NCBI RefSeq assembly: GCF_035825295.1
Contig: NZ_JAYMGI010000002.1
Span: 2,272,001-2,336,000 of the forward strand
DNA: 64,000 bases
Reading direction: 5' to 3'
DNA from: Actinacidiphila sp. DG2A-62
GTDB lineage: Bacteria; Actinomycetota; Actinomycetes; Streptomycetales; Streptomycetaceae
Below the pieces are notes generated by a model. The model ran no database searches and was not told the origin of the DNA. It saw nothing but the letters and a program-made list of their open reading frames with translations. Within the stretch, counting starts at the first letter, position 1. The number at the start of each line of letters is the position of its first letter. Position numbers and translations under genes: made by a program. Below are positions 22,827 to 32,247 of the stretch, piece after piece.

Positions 22827-25051
22827 ATGCGGCCGGGTCAGCCCTCCCCCTCGTCCTCGGCGTCCGAGGCGTCCTCGGCGTCCCCGGCTACGCGCCAGGG
22901 CTCCCCCGCGCCCGCGCCCTCGGACTCCGCGCCGCCCTCGGACTCCGCACCGCCCCCGGACTCCGCGCCGCCCCCGGCCGCCGCGTCGTTCGAACCGGTC
23001 AGCCACGCCCTGGACGGCTACATCCCGCAGGAGGGAGCGGCCGGCCACGAGCAGATCCTCGGCGCGGTCAACCTGGACCGCGAGCTGCGCATCACCCGGT
23101 GCAACCTCGGCGCCCCCGCCTTCACCGGGCTGACCGCCACGACCGGCGCCCCGTTCGTGGACCTGCTGCCGCCGGGCGACGTGCCGACGGTGACGCGCCG
23201 GCTGCGGCAGGTCCTGGACACCGGGGAGGCGCACGTCGCGCGGGTCCAGCGGCTGCGCCGGGACGACGGCTCCGAGCTGGTCGTCTCCATGAGCATCCTG
23301 CCGACCGCGGCGCCGCTGGAGGGCCTGACCGTCTCGCTGATCGCGATGGCCAAGCGGCTGCACCTGTACGCCTCGGAGACCGCGATCGGCACGTCCCTGG
23401 ACGTCGGCGAGACCACGCAGTCCCTCGCGCAGTCGCTGCTGGCCTGGGGCGATGTGGCGGCCGTCGACCTGGACTACGCGGTGTGGACCGGCGAGGCGGT
23501 GGTGGAGCGGCCGCAGGGCCGTATCCGGCTGCGGCGGGCGGCGCTGGTGCCGGACCGGGTGTGGCCGGAGGGCTATCTGACGCCGGGCGACGACCTGCCC
23601 GCCGAGGCCAGCCGGCTGCTGTCGCTGGCGGTGCGGCGCGACGACGTGGCGCAGGCCGTGGTGATCCCGGAGCGGGAGACGATCGAGCGGGCGCTCGGCG
23701 ACCCGCGGCTGGTGCGCGCGCTGGTGCCGGGCGACCGGCCCGCGAGTGTGGCGTGCATACCGCTGGTGCTGGAGGGCCCGGAGGACGGTCCGCCGGTGGT
23801 GCTGGGCGTGGCGGAGGTGTGGCGGCGCCCGGACCGGCCGTTCCACGACAGCGAGCTGCTGGACCTCCAGGAGCTGGTGGCCAGGACCGCCCACCACGTC
23901 GACCTGGCCCGGCAGCACCAGCGCGAGCACGCCCAGGTGCTGGCGCTCCAGCGCCGGCTGCTGCCGCGGGCCGGCGGCGACACCATCGAGGTCGCCAGCG
24001 TCTACCAGCCCACCACCCCCGACAGCGCGGGCGTCGGCGGGGACTGGGTGAACAGCTTCCCGCTGCCGGGCGGGCGCACCGCGCTGGTGGTGGGCGACGT
24101 GGTCGGGCACGGCCTGGGCGCGGCGGCGGCGATGGGCCAGCTCAGCATGGAGGCGCGGGCGCTGCTGTCGGCGGGGCTGGCCCCGGACGAGGTTCTCGAA
24201 CACCTGGACGAGACCGTGACGCTGCTGGACGACGCGGACGCCGGCCTGGCGGCCGGGTACAGCGCCCTGGGCTCGACCTGCTGCATCGCGGTGTACGACC
24301 CGGTGAGCCACCAGGTGGTGGTCTCCAGCGCGGGGCACCTGCCGCCGGTGCTGGTGCTCCCGGACGGCAGCGCGCGGACGCTGGCCGTGCTGCCGCACCC
24401 GGGCCTCGGGGCGGAGTTCGCGGTGCGCGAGCCGTTCGACGTGCACACCTTCGACGCGCCGCCGGGTTCGCTGCTCGCGCTGTACACCGACGGCCTGGTG
24501 GAGGACCCGGCGCTGGCGATCGACGAGGGCATCGGCCGGCTGCGGGACGCGGTGGGCCGGGTGCACCCGTGGGACGACCTGCGCGTGGCGGCGCGGCGGG
24601 TGGTCGCCGAGGTGGCGCCGCCCGGTCGCGCGCGCGACGACGTGACGCTGCTGCTGGCCAGGACCGCGGGCTGCCGCAAGCGGGACACCGCGGCCTGGCG
24701 GCTGCCGGCCCGCGCGGACTCGCCGGCCCGGCCCGCTCGCTGGCCGCGGCGCTGCTGCGGCAGTGGAGCACCCGCGAGGAGATGCGCGACAGCGCGCTGC
24801 AGGTGATCGGCGAGCTGGTCGCCAACGCGGTGCGGTTCGCCACCGGGCCGATCGGCGTACGGCTGATCAGGACCGGCCACGACCTGCTGTGCGAGGTGGG
24901 CGACACCGGCAACGGCATGCCGCGGCTGCGGCGCGGCGACCTGCTCGACGACCGGGGGCGCGGTCTGCACGTCGTGCACAAGCTCACCACCCGCTGGGGC
25001 GTGCGCTGGACCGACACCGGCAAGGTCGTCTGGGCCGAACTCGCGCGGTAG
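22827..25051 (+). CDS. PAS-GAF-PP2C (SpoIIE)-HATPase protein, frameshifted
   Basis: A stress-signalling phosphatase of 741 residues when one missing base is restored. Order: Ser/Pro-rich N-terminus, PAS-like domain (about 60-190), GAF domain (about 200-370), SpoIIE-type PP2C (GVGGDWVNSF near 405, GDVVGHGLGAAAAMGQLSME, LYTDGLVEDP), then an RsbW-like HATPase (GELVANAVRFA; DDRGRGLHVV). The PP2C part ends in one frame and the HATPase runs in another. A missing G in the GCCCGGCCCGCTCGCTGG segment near 24735 explains this and would give SPARARSLAAALLRQW. The protein would control an anti-sigma/anti-anti-sigma switch. ATG 22827 has no good ribosome-binding site. It follows the butyrolactone receptor gene by 154 bp. 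Confidence 0.82.
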
Positions 25052-25105
25052 CGCGGTCTGTTCGGGCGGGCCGTCGCGGCGGGCGGTCAGGCTCCCGCGC
25101 CCCGG

Positions 25106-25141
25106 CGGCGGGGCGCCCGCGGGACGCCGGGCGCCCCGCCG
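25106..25141. terminator. Hairpin between convergent PP2C and type III PKS genes
   Basis: A perfect 13-bp stem (CGGCGGGGCGCCC and its complement) with a 10-nt loop, 55 bp after the PP2C stop. Confidence 0.7.
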
Positions 25142-25184
25142 GGCCCGCGTCCGGAAACACGCCCAGGCCCGCGTCCGGGCTCGG

Positions 25185-26366
25185 TCACAGCCACTCGCCC
25201 TCGACGGCCGTGGCGGTCAGGCCGGGCGCGGCCGCGTACAGGACGGTCCGGCTGCCGGGCTTCTGGCCGGCGTCGTGGGCGCGGCGCAGGATGTCCAGGA
25301 CGGCGGCGCCGCCGCGGTTGCCGGTGGTGTAGCTGTCCCGGCTGTGCGCCAGCAGTCCGGACGGCCAGTCGTCGGGCATGGTCTGCTCCATGTACTCCAG
25401 CACCCGGGTGCCGCCGGGGTGGGCGAGCAGCAGGTCGGGGTGCCAGGCGTGGACGTCGTCCTCGTGCCGCCGGCGCAGCCACTCCCACATGGCGGTGACG
25501 GTCTGCTGCACCGCGCGCGGGCCGCGGCGGTCCATCACGAAGTGCGTGCCGTCCTCCCGCGTCTCCAGCCGGTGCAGGTCCCGGGTGCCGGGCAGGGTGT
25601 GGTGCCAGGAGGCGTCCAGGCGCAGCACGGACTCCGCCCGGGGGCGGCCGGTGACCACGGCGGCGACCGCGGTGTCGGCGAACAGCAGCCGGACGATCAC
25701 CGACTCCAGGCTGTCGTCGGCCGGCTGGTAGGTGGTGCTCAGCGCCTCGGATATCACGACCAGGACCACCCGGTCGGGGTCCGCGGCGACCAGATCGGCG
25801 GCCAGCGCGAGGGAGCGGGTGCCGGCGATGCAGGCCCACTGGGTGGCCGGCAGCAGCAGCGTGTCCGGGCGCAGCGGCAGCCGGTTGGCCAGCGCCACGT
25901 CGAGGCCCGGCAGCGCGGGGGTGGTGGAGTTGCTGGTGATCAGGCAGTCGACGTCGGACGGGTCCAGGCCGGCGGCTTGCAGCGCGCCGCGGGCGGCCCG
26001 CTCGCCGTAGTCCTGTACGGCGGCCCAGGCCGGCTCGGTGCGCTCCTGGACGGTCTGCGGGGCGGGTATCGCCTCCAGCGCGGCGATCGCCCGCTCCACG
26101 TCCTGCTCGGTGAAGCCGTCGCGGGCCAGCGCCTCGCGGGCGGCGGCCTGGCCGGTGCGCAGGGCCCCGCCCGTGCCGGGCGCGACCGCGGCCTCCAGCG
26201 GCAGCATCCAGCCGCGGGTGTCGATGCCGGTGCTCGCCGCGATGCCGTCGATCCGCGACGCCCAGGGCGCGTCGGGGTGGCGGTCGTGCACCTCCGCCAG
26301 GATCTGGCTGGTCTCGACGGCGTTCTCGCCGTGGATGACGGCGGGAGGGCAGAGGTATGCGGCCAC
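25185..26366 (-). CDS. Type III polyketide synthase (chalcone synthase-like)
   Basis: A 393-residue type III PKS, which makes small aromatic or pyrone products from malonyl-type CoA without carrier protein. The catalytic triad is visible: Cys179 in WACIAG, His316 in LAHPGGTRVL and Asn350 in TTGNRGGAAVLD, with spacing close to that of RppA and plant chalcone synthases. The C-terminus reads AAPGLTATAVEGEWL in place of the usual GFGPG loop, so the pocket is atypical. GTG 26366 with AAAGG eight bases upstream is preferred; GTG 26375 is the alternative. Divergent from the epoxide hydrolase (the two starts are 360 bp apart; I see no gene or clear site in the gap 26367-26725). Confidence 0.85.
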   Translation of the reverse strand: MAAYLCPPAVIHGENAVETSQILAEVHDRHPDAPWASRIDGIAASTGIDTRGWMLPLEAAVAPGTGGALRTGQAAAREALARDGFTEQDVERAIAALEAIPAPQTVQERTEPAWAAVQDYGERAARGALQAAGLDPSDVDCLITSNSTTPALPGLDVALANRLPLRPDTLLLPATQWACIAGTRSLALAADLVAADPDRVVLVVISEALSTTYQPADDSLESVIVRLLFADTAVAAVVTGRPRAESVLRLDASWHHTLPGTRDLHRLETREDGTHFVMDRRGPRAVQQTVTAMWEWLRRRHEDDVHAWHPDLLLAHPGGTRVLEYMEQTMPDDWPSGLLAHSRDSYTTGNRGGAAVLDILRRAHDAGQKPGSRTVLYAAAPGLTATAVEGEWL

Positions 26367-26725
26367 GATGCGCACCTTTCTCGACACGGAAGGGGGGTGA
26401 GCCCGGAACGGGGAGGGCGGGGACGGGACGGGGACGACGGGGACGGAACACGAACGGGTCGCGTCCTGTTCCGACCGCCGGCGTCCGTCACGACAATGCC
26501 CGCCAAACGGACATTTCCGCTGTGACCAAGGCAACTCAGACGCCTACGAGTTCCTGTGAGACGCGGCACACCCCACTCGCCGGACGGATCCGGCGCCACG
26601 CCCGCCCCGCTACGGCGGTGGGACCGCGGTTCGTTCGGGAAGGACGGGAAGGATCGGCCGCACGAACGGGCAGTCCAGCCGGTGATCCTCCGCAGATCCG
26701 TCCAAGCCCCGATTACTTGGGGGAG

Positions 26726-27889
26726 GTGACTGAGATCGAGTCCTTTCCGGTGAACATTCCCGAACACCAACTGCAGGACCTGCGGGAGCGCCTGGACCGC
26801 GTCCGGCTTCCTGAACCGGAAACGGTCCAGGACGGGACGCAAGGCATCGGCTTGGACCGCCTGCGGAGCCTGCTGGACGCCTGGAAGGCGCACGACTGGC
26901 GGTCCCTGGAACGACGCTGGAACGCGATACCGCACTACCGCACCCGTCTGGACGGCCTGACCGTCGCGTTCTGGCATGTGCGCTCGCCCGAGGCGGGCGC
27001 CTTCCCCTTGCTGCTGACGCACGGTTGGCCCGGCTCGGTGCTGGAGTTCGAGAGCGTCATCGGGCCGCTGACCGACCCGGTCGCGCACGGCGGCGCCGCC
27101 GAGGACGCCTTCGACGTGGTCATCCCGGCTCTGCCGGGCTTCGGCTTCAGCGAGCGCCCCCGTGAACCCGGCTGGAACCCCGGCCGCACCGCACGGGCCT
27201 GGGCCGACCTGATGACCAGGCTCGGGTACCAGCGCTTCGGGGCGCACGGCGGCGACTGGGGCGCGCCCGTCAGCATCGGCCTGGCCCGCCTGGAGCCCGA
27301 GCGGGTCGCCGCCCTGCATCTGACCATGCCGTTCGCGTCCCCCCTGCCCGAGGACCTGGCGACGGCCGACGACGCGGAAAAACGCATGATCGCCAAGCGT
27401 GACGCATTCATGAGGACCGGTCCCACCCACGCGATCGTCCAGAGTGTGCTCCCGCAGACGCTGGGCTACTCCCTGCTCGACTCCCCGGCCGGGCTGGCCG
27501 CGTGGCTGGGCCAGGCGCTGGTCGACTTCTCGGACACGCGGCCCGAGGCCGGCGGCGGCGTCAGCGTGGCACAGCAGGTGGACAACATCGCCCTGTACTG
27601 GTTCACCGGCACCGGAGCCTCCGCCGCCCGCTGGTACTGGGAGGCGGCGCGGGCGACGCCGCGCAGCGCACAGGCGCAGAACCAGGAGACGGTGACCGTG
27701 CCCACCGCCTTCACGCTGTTTCCCGGCGAGCCGTACCCGACCGCCCGGCGCTGGGCGGAACACCGCTACCGCACCATCATCAGCTGGAACGAGATGGAGT
27801 ACGGCGGGCACTACGCGGGCTGGGAGAAGCCCGGCCTGCTGGTGAGCGAACTCAGGAACGCCTTCCGCCAGGCCCGCGATCGCCGGTGA
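26726..27889 (+). CDS. Epoxide hydrolase (EHN domain, alpha/beta hydrolase fold)
   Basis: A 387-residue enzyme of the microsomal/juvenile-hormone epoxide hydrolase type. Residues 1-110 are the EHN domain (IPEHQLQDLRERLDRVRLPE). The oxyanion motif is LTHGWPGS, the nucleophile Asp177 lies in HGGDWGAP, and the catalytic histidine is probably in YGGHYAGWE near residue 362. It opens epoxides to diols. GTG 26726 gives the family-typical N-terminus TEIESFPV, although GGGGGAG directly abuts it. It is followed by an alpha/beta hydrolase remnant and a glycosyltransferase on the same strand, suggesting a small tailoring or detoxification unit opposite the type III PKS. Confidence 0.93.
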   Translation: MTEIESFPVNIPEHQLQDLRERLDRVRLPEPETVQDGTQGIGLDRLRSLLDAWKAHDWRSLERRWNAIPHYRTRLDGLTVAFWHVRSPEAGAFPLLLTHGWPGSVLEFESVIGPLTDPVAHGGAAEDAFDVVIPALPGFGFSERPREPGWNPGRTARAWADLMTRLGYQRFGAHGGDWGAPVSIGLARLEPERVAALHLTMPFASPLPEDLATADDAEKRMIAKRDAFMRTGPTHAIVQSVLPQTLGYSLLDSPAGLAAWLGQALVDFSDTRPEAGGGVSVAQQVDNIALYWFTGTGASAARWYWEAARATPRSAQAQNQETVTVPTAFTLFPGEPYPTARRWAEHRYRTIISWNEMEYGGHYAGWEKPGLLVSELRNAFRQARDRR

Positions 27890-27941
27890 CCGCCGCTCAG
27901 CGGCCGGCACGCCCCACCCCTTTTCGCATCCGAGAGCGACC

Positions 27942-28409
27942 ATGACACCTGGCCACCAACTGGCGCACGACATCAAGGGCACCGGCCCGTTGCTCGTGGC
28001 AGTCCACGGCATCACCGAGAACCGAGGCTTCTGGGACCCCGTCCGCCTGCACCAGCACTTCCGCGTGCCGCGCGTCGATCTGCGCGGCCATGGGGAGTCG
28101 CCTCGGATCTCGCCGTTCGGGATCGACGCGTCGGTGGAGGACATCCACCGTCTGATCGAGTCGCTGAGCGAGGACCTGACGGGCGACCAGTCCCCGCCCG
28201 TCGTCGGCCATTCCCTCGGCGGGGTGATCGCGACCGCGTACGCAGCTCGTTATCCGACCCCGGGTGTGGTCACCATCGACCAGTCGCTGCGGGTCGGCCC
28301 GCTGCCGACCAGGATGTGTTCAGCGGCTTTTGGTCCCCGTTGCTCGATTCCGCACCTGGCAGAACCCGAATGGTTCGTCTCCCGCGTCCGTGAGTTCTTC
28401 GGCGGCTGA
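27942..28409 (+). pseudogene. Alpha/beta hydrolase, internally deleted
   Basis: The first 110 residues are a normal alpha/beta hydrolase: GTGPLLVAVHGITENRGFW (oxyanion loop), VDLRGHGESP, and the nucleophile elbow VVGHSLGGV. After DQSLRVGPLP the frame changes: a different frame reads DVFSGFWSPLLDS, then the original frame resumes as PHLAEPEWFVSRVREFF, the normal C-terminal end that carries the catalytic histidine region. About 100 residues (lid domain and acid residue) are missing, leaving 155 residues instead of about 260. It is very probably inactive. It sits 52 bp after the epoxide hydrolase gene. Confidence 0.75.
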
Positions 28410-28461
28410 GTTCCCTGTCCGATCCCGTTCCCATCGTTCTTCCACGCTCAAGGAGCTTTCT

Positions 28462-29562
28462 GTGCGGATATTGTTCAGCGCCGTTCCGGCCCCGGGTCAT
28501 GTGCTTCCCCTGCTTCCGCTGGCCAACGCTGCGGAGCGGGCCGGGCACACGGTCGGGCTGCTCTCGGGGCGGGGTGCCGCGGCGATCGTGCCGTCCATGG
28601 AGGTGTTCGAGGTCGGTCCGACCATCTACGAAGCGATCGCGGAAACCGGTCGCCGCCTCGGTGGCGACCAGGACGGGACCAAGCCCGGTCCCGGAGCGGT
28701 GGAGTTGTTCGGCGCGGTTCGCCTCGACGGTGTCGTGGACGAAGCGGTCGAGGCCGCGCGCCGGTTCGCGCCGGACCTCGTCGTGCACGACACGGTCGAC
28801 ACGATGGGGCCGCTGATTGCCGCGGTGCTCGGCGTCCCCCTGGCCGAGCACCGCATCACCGGCCCGATGCCCGAGGAGCTGCTGCAGGCGATCGCGGATC
28901 GTGCGCGTGCCGAGCACTCGGCACGCGGCGTCGCCCGCCCTGCGCCGATCGCGGTGGTGGACCCGTATCCGGACGCACTTCTCACGGAAGCGGAACGCGA
29001 CGACACCCCCGGACGCCTCCCGCTCCGACCGGAACCCCACAGCACGTCGGACGCCGGACGCCCCCTGCCCGAACCCGACGGGCCGGTCGCCGCGGTGACG
29101 CTCGGCACCTCGGTCCAGAACGCCGCCGCGATGGGGTCGCTGGTCCGGTCGATCGCGAGTTCCGGGGTGTCGGTGCTCGCCACGGTCGAGCCGGGCGCGC
29201 TCGATGTCGACGACAGCGTCCGGCACATGGTGCACGAGGTCGGCTTCGTCCCGCTCGCCCGGCTGCTGCCCGGGGTGGACGTCGTGGTGAGCGCGGGAGG
29301 CTCGGGCACGCTGCTGGCCGCTCTGGCGCTGGGCAAGCCCCAGGTGATCCGGCCCTTCATCGCCGACCAGCCCTGGAACGCGCGGCGCGCGGCCGACCGC
29401 GGCGTCGCCGTCGAGATCGAGGACCCCGCGTCAGCCGGGGCCGCGGTGCGTCAGGTGATCGACGATCCGTCGTACTCCCAGAGGGCCGAGGCGATCGCGA
29501 AGGAACTCGTCGACCTCGATGACGCGGACCGGGTCCTCAAGGTGATCCTGGACCGGCTCTGA
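28462..29562 (+). CDS. GT1 family glycosyltransferase (YjiC/macrolide type)
   Basis: A 366-residue UDP- or dTDP-sugar-dependent glycosyltransferase with GT-B fold. The N-terminus RILFSAVPAPGHVLPLLPLA is the acceptor-domain start of the family. The donor-binding region near residues 265-300 reads VSAGGSGTLLAALALGKPQV followed by IRPFIADQPWNARR, where the usual His-x-Gly-x-Gly-T is Ala-Gly-Gly-Ser-Gly-T. The invariant histidine is replaced by alanine. GTG 28462 follows AAGGAG at 6 bp. It would glycosylate a small lipophilic acceptor. It is downstream of the epoxide hydrolase and the broken hydrolase on the same strand. Confidence 0.88.
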   Translation: MRILFSAVPAPGHVLPLLPLANAAERAGHTVGLLSGRGAAAIVPSMEVFEVGPTIYEAIAETGRRLGGDQDGTKPGPGAVELFGAVRLDGVVDEAVEAARRFAPDLVVHDTVDTMGPLIAAVLGVPLAEHRITGPMPEELLQAIADRARAEHSARGVARPAPIAVVDPYPDALLTEAERDDTPGRLPLRPEPHSTSDAGRPLPEPDGPVAAVTLGTSVQNAAAMGSLVRSIASSGVSVLATVEPGALDVDDSVRHMVHEVGFVPLARLLPGVDVVVSAGGSGTLLAALALGKPQVIRPFIADQPWNARRAADRGVAVEIEDPASAGAAVRQVIDDPSYSQRAEAIAKELVDLDDADRVLKVILDRL

Positions 29563-29604
29563 CGGATCATCTGGCCGGACGGGTGCGGACCGGATGCTCG
29601 GCGC

Positions 29605-29730
29605 TCAGAGGAGACCGAGCAGCGGCGAGTCCAGGAAGGTGGCCAGGTCGGCGAGCTCGAAGAACGCGAGGGCGGCGAGGACTTCGGGGTGAACGGCACC
29701 GGCCCCGGCCCCGGTGGTCAGGGTCAGCAC
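29605..29730 (-). CDS. Possible small hydrophobic protein (41 aa), unconfirmed
   Basis: A short frame from GTG 29730 encodes a small Thr/Gly/Ala-rich start followed by PEVLAALAFFELADLATFL and a Leu-rich end. Codon use is Streptomyces-like (third positions almost all G/C), but no ribosome-binding site is seen. It could be a tiny gene or the tail of a decayed one. Apart from this, 29563-29791 shows nothing. Confidence 0.25.
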   Translation of the reverse strand: MLTLTTGAGAGAVHPEVLAALAFFELADLATFLDSPLLGLL

Positions 29731-29791
29731 GGTTCGGCGGCGGGTGAAGGAGAGCGGGCCGCGTCGGCGTGGACTGGTCGTAGGGTGCGGG

Positions 29792-31285
29792 TCAGGCCAG
29801 GGGGGCGGGGGTGTGGGTGCCGGTGTGGCCGCGGGTGAGGGCTTGGTGTGCCGCGGCCAGGCGGCGGACGGCCTCGCCGAGGAGGTCCGGCGGGAGCGTG
29901 TAGGGCAGCCGGATGTTGCGGGCGAAGGCTCCGCCGACGCCGAACCGGGGGCCCGCCGCGACGGCCACGCCGTGGTCGGGGGCGATCGCCGCCAGCCGGG
30001 AGCTGACCGGCCGCGGGAACGCCGCCCACAGCGCCACGCCGCCGACCGGGTGCGTCACGCCGGCGCTGGCGTCCACCGCGCTCGCCGCGCCCGCCCCGGC
30101 CACCTCCAGCTCCGGCAGCCGCTCGGCGAGCGCCCATAGCAACGCCTCGCGCTGGAGGCGGAGTTGGCGCAGCGCCTGCGGCCGGCGCGTCTGCCCCGCG
30201 TCGAGGAGCGCCGCGGTGGCGAGCTGTTCCACCACCGGCGTCCCGAGGTCGGTGGTGGGCCGCAGTTGCGCGACGCGTTCCAGCAGCGCGGGCCGGGCGC
30301 GGATCCAGCCGGTGCGCAGGCCGCCCCAGACGCTCTTGGAGACCGAGCCGACGCTGATCGCCGACGGCACGTGCGCGGCGAACGGCTCGGGCGCCGGGCC
30401 GTCCAGCGCCAGGTCGGTCATGGTCTCGTCCACGACCGTGGGGCACCCGAGCCGCAGCCGGCCGCGCACGGCGGCGGTCATCGACAGCCCGGTCGGGTTG
30501 TGGAAGTCCGGGATCAGATACGCCAACGCCGCGTCGCGCCCGGCCGCGAGGAGCTGCGCGGGGTCCCAGCCGGCGGGCGTGACGGCGACCGGCACCAGGC
30601 GCGCCCGCGCCGCGGTGAACGTCGTGAGGGCGTGCGGATACGTCGGGTGGTCCACCACGACCTTGCCGCGCGGCGGCACGAGCGCGCGGGTCAGCAGCGC
30701 CAGGGCGTGCTGCGCGCCGTTGGTGACCATCACGTGGTCGGCCGCGGTGGGCAGCCCGCGCCGCCCGTACCAGTCGGCCACCGCCTGCCTCAACTCCGGT
30801 ACGCCGTAACGGTCGTAGCCGTGCCGGTCGAAGTGGCGCGGCAGCCGTTCGAGCGCGGTGGCGTAGGCGGCGTGGAGGATCTCGACGGGCGCGGGCGGCG
30901 CGGCGAACGACAGGTCGATGACCCCGGGGCCGCCTCCGGCGCCGCTCCCGGCTCCGGTCACGGCTCCGGCCCCGCCCCATGCCCCGTCCCCGAGCTGCGG
31001 GGGCCGCGGCGGCGGGCCGCCGGGGAGCCGTACGGTCGCGCGGGCGCGCTCGCGGGTGGCGACGTACCCGTGGTCGGCCAGGGTCCGGTACGCGGCTCCG
31101 ACGGTGGTCCTGCTGACGCCGAGCGCGCCGGCCAGCTCGCGTTCGCCCGGCAGCGCGGCGCCCAGCGCGAGGCGCCCGTCCAGGACCAGCAGCCGCAGCC
31201 GGTCGGACAGCCGCTGGTGGGCCGGGCCGGGGCCGTCCTGCCAGGCGCCGAGCAGCCGGGCCACGCCGTGCGCGCTCAGTCTCAT
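29792..31285 (-). CDS. MocR/PdxR-type regulator (GntR HTH fused to aminotransferase domain)
   Basis: A 497-residue MocR protein. Residues 20-90 are a GntR winged helix (LPGERELAGALGVSRTTVGA). After a Gly-rich linker the rest is a fold-type-I aminotransferase domain, with the PLP-binding lysine in SVSKSVWGG and the cofactor segments VTNGAQHAL and DFHNPTGLS. MocR proteins sense PLP or PLP-amino acid adducts and regulate neighbouring genes. This one is divergent from a YczE-type membrane protein, a pairing seen repeatedly for this group. CCAGAT half-sites fill the 61-bp spacer. Confidence 0.93.
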   Translation of the reverse strand: MRLSAHGVARLLGAWQDGPGPAHQRLSDRLRLLVLDGRLALGAALPGERELAGALGVSRTTVGAAYRTLADHGYVATRERARATVRLPGGPPPRPPQLGDGAWGGAGAVTGAGSGAGGGPGVIDLSFAAPPAPVEILHAAYATALERLPRHFDRHGYDRYGVPELRQAVADWYGRRGLPTAADHVMVTNGAQHALALLTRALVPPRGKVVVDHPTYPHALTTFTAARARLVPVAVTPAGWDPAQLLAAGRDAALAYLIPDFHNPTGLSMTAAVRGRLRLGCPTVVDETMTDLALDGPAPEPFAAHVPSAISVGSVSKSVWGGLRTGWIRARPALLERVAQLRPTTDLGTPVVEQLATAALLDAGQTRRPQALRQLRLQREALLWALAERLPELEVAGAGAASAVDASAGVTHPVGGVALWAAFPRPVSSRLAAIAPDHGVAVAAGPRFGVGGAFARNIRLPYTLPPDLLGEAVRRLAAAHQALTRGHTGTHTPAPLA

Positions 31286-31287
31286 CG

Positions 31288-31327
31288 GACCAGATTAGGT
31301 CATCTGGCTATGGAATCAGTGTCCAGA
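31288..31327. promoter_or_regulatory. MocR operator array with CCAGAT half-sites
   Basis: CCAGAT at 31288-31293, its inverse ATCTGG at 31300-31305 and CCAGATG at 31321-31327 lie in the AT-richer 61-bp spacer between the divergent mocR and yczE-like starts. Mixed direct and inverted half-sites are the usual MocR layout. Confidence 0.65.
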
Positions 31328-31346
31328 TGGCCGCGAAGGTGGAGCC

Positions 31347-32246
31347 ATGCCACCTCCCGCCCCGACCGCCACGGACACCCCCGAAGGACCGGACACCCCT
31401 GACGGCCCGACCGACCCCACCGGCCCGGGGGCGCGGCCCGCCCCGGCCGCCCTCGCCGCCCCCCGGGCGCGGCCCGCCCGGCCGCTGCCCGTACCGCGGA
31501 TGACCGCGCTCGCCCAGCTCCGGGCCGGCCGCAAGCGCCGCCGTGTGCCGCAGTTGCTGCTCGGCCTGGTCGGATACGGGGCCGCGGTGATGACGCTGGT
31601 CGACTCCGGCTGCGGCGCGGCCAGTTGGAGCGTGCTCACCGAGGGAGTCGCGCACACGCTCGGCGTCTCGTTCGGCTGGGCGACGAACCTGATCGCGGTC
31701 ACCGTGCTCCTCGCCTGGATCCCGCTGCGCGAACTGCCCGGTCTCGGCACGGTGTTGAACGTCGCGCTGATCGGCGTCAGCGCCGACGCGACCGCGCTGG
31801 TGCTCCCCCGCCCGCACGGCCCGCTCGCCGGGACCGGATATCTGGTCCTCGGGCTGGTCGCGCTCGCGTTCTTCGACGCGCTCTACCTCGGCGCGCAGTT
31901 CGGCCCCGGCCCGCGCGACGGCCTGATGACCGGCCTGGTGCGGCTGACCCGCCGGCCCGTCGCCGCCGTCCGCACCGCCATCGAAGTCACCGTCGCCGCG
32001 ACCGGCTGGCTGCTCGGCGGCGCGGTCGGCCCGGGCACCGTGCTGATCGCGTTCGGCCTCGGCCCGCTCCTCGCGCGCTTCCTGCCGCTGGTGGCCGTCC
32101 GCCTGCCGCCGCCGGCCGCGACGGAGGCCGCGAGCGCCGCGGACGCCGCGGACTCCATGGACTCCATGGACGCGGCGCGCACCGGCGACGTCCCGGAGCC
32201 GCCCGGCCCCACCGGCCCGCGCCCGCACACGGAACCGGTCGCGTAA
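31347..32246 (+). CDS. YczE/YyaS/YitT family membrane protein
   Basis: A 299-residue integral membrane protein. After a Pro/Thr-rich cytoplasmic start it has about five hydrophobic segments, including LLLGLVGYGAAVMTLVDSGC and IAVTVLLAWIPLRELPGLGT. The motifs WSVLTEGVAHTLG and FGPGPRDGLMTGL are those of the COG2364 YczE family. The transported or sensed compound is unknown; YczE-MocR pairing suggests a link to amino acid or vitamin B6 physiology. ATG 31347 has AAGGTGGAG upstream. The C-terminal 50 residues are a low-complexity Ala/Asp/Pro tail. Confidence 0.88.
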   Translation: MPPPAPTATDTPEGPDTPDGPTDPTGPGARPAPAALAAPRARPARPLPVPRMTALAQLRAGRKRRRVPQLLLGLVGYGAAVMTLVDSGCGAASWSVLTEGVAHTLGVSFGWATNLIAVTVLLAWIPLRELPGLGTVLNVALIGVSADATALVLPRPHGPLAGTGYLVLGLVALAFFDALYLGAQFGPGPRDGLMTGLVRLTRRPVAAVRTAIEVTVAATGWLLGGAVGPGTVLIAFGLGPLLARFLPLVAVRLPPPAATEAASAADAADSMDSMDAARTGDVPEPPGPTGPRPHTEPVA

Positions 32247-32247
32247 G

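Noticed and set aside
22827..25051. Programmed -1 frameshift in the PP2C-HATPase gene
   Set aside because: No slippery heptamer followed by a pseudoknot is evident, and five other genes in the window show similar single-base breaks, so error is simpler.
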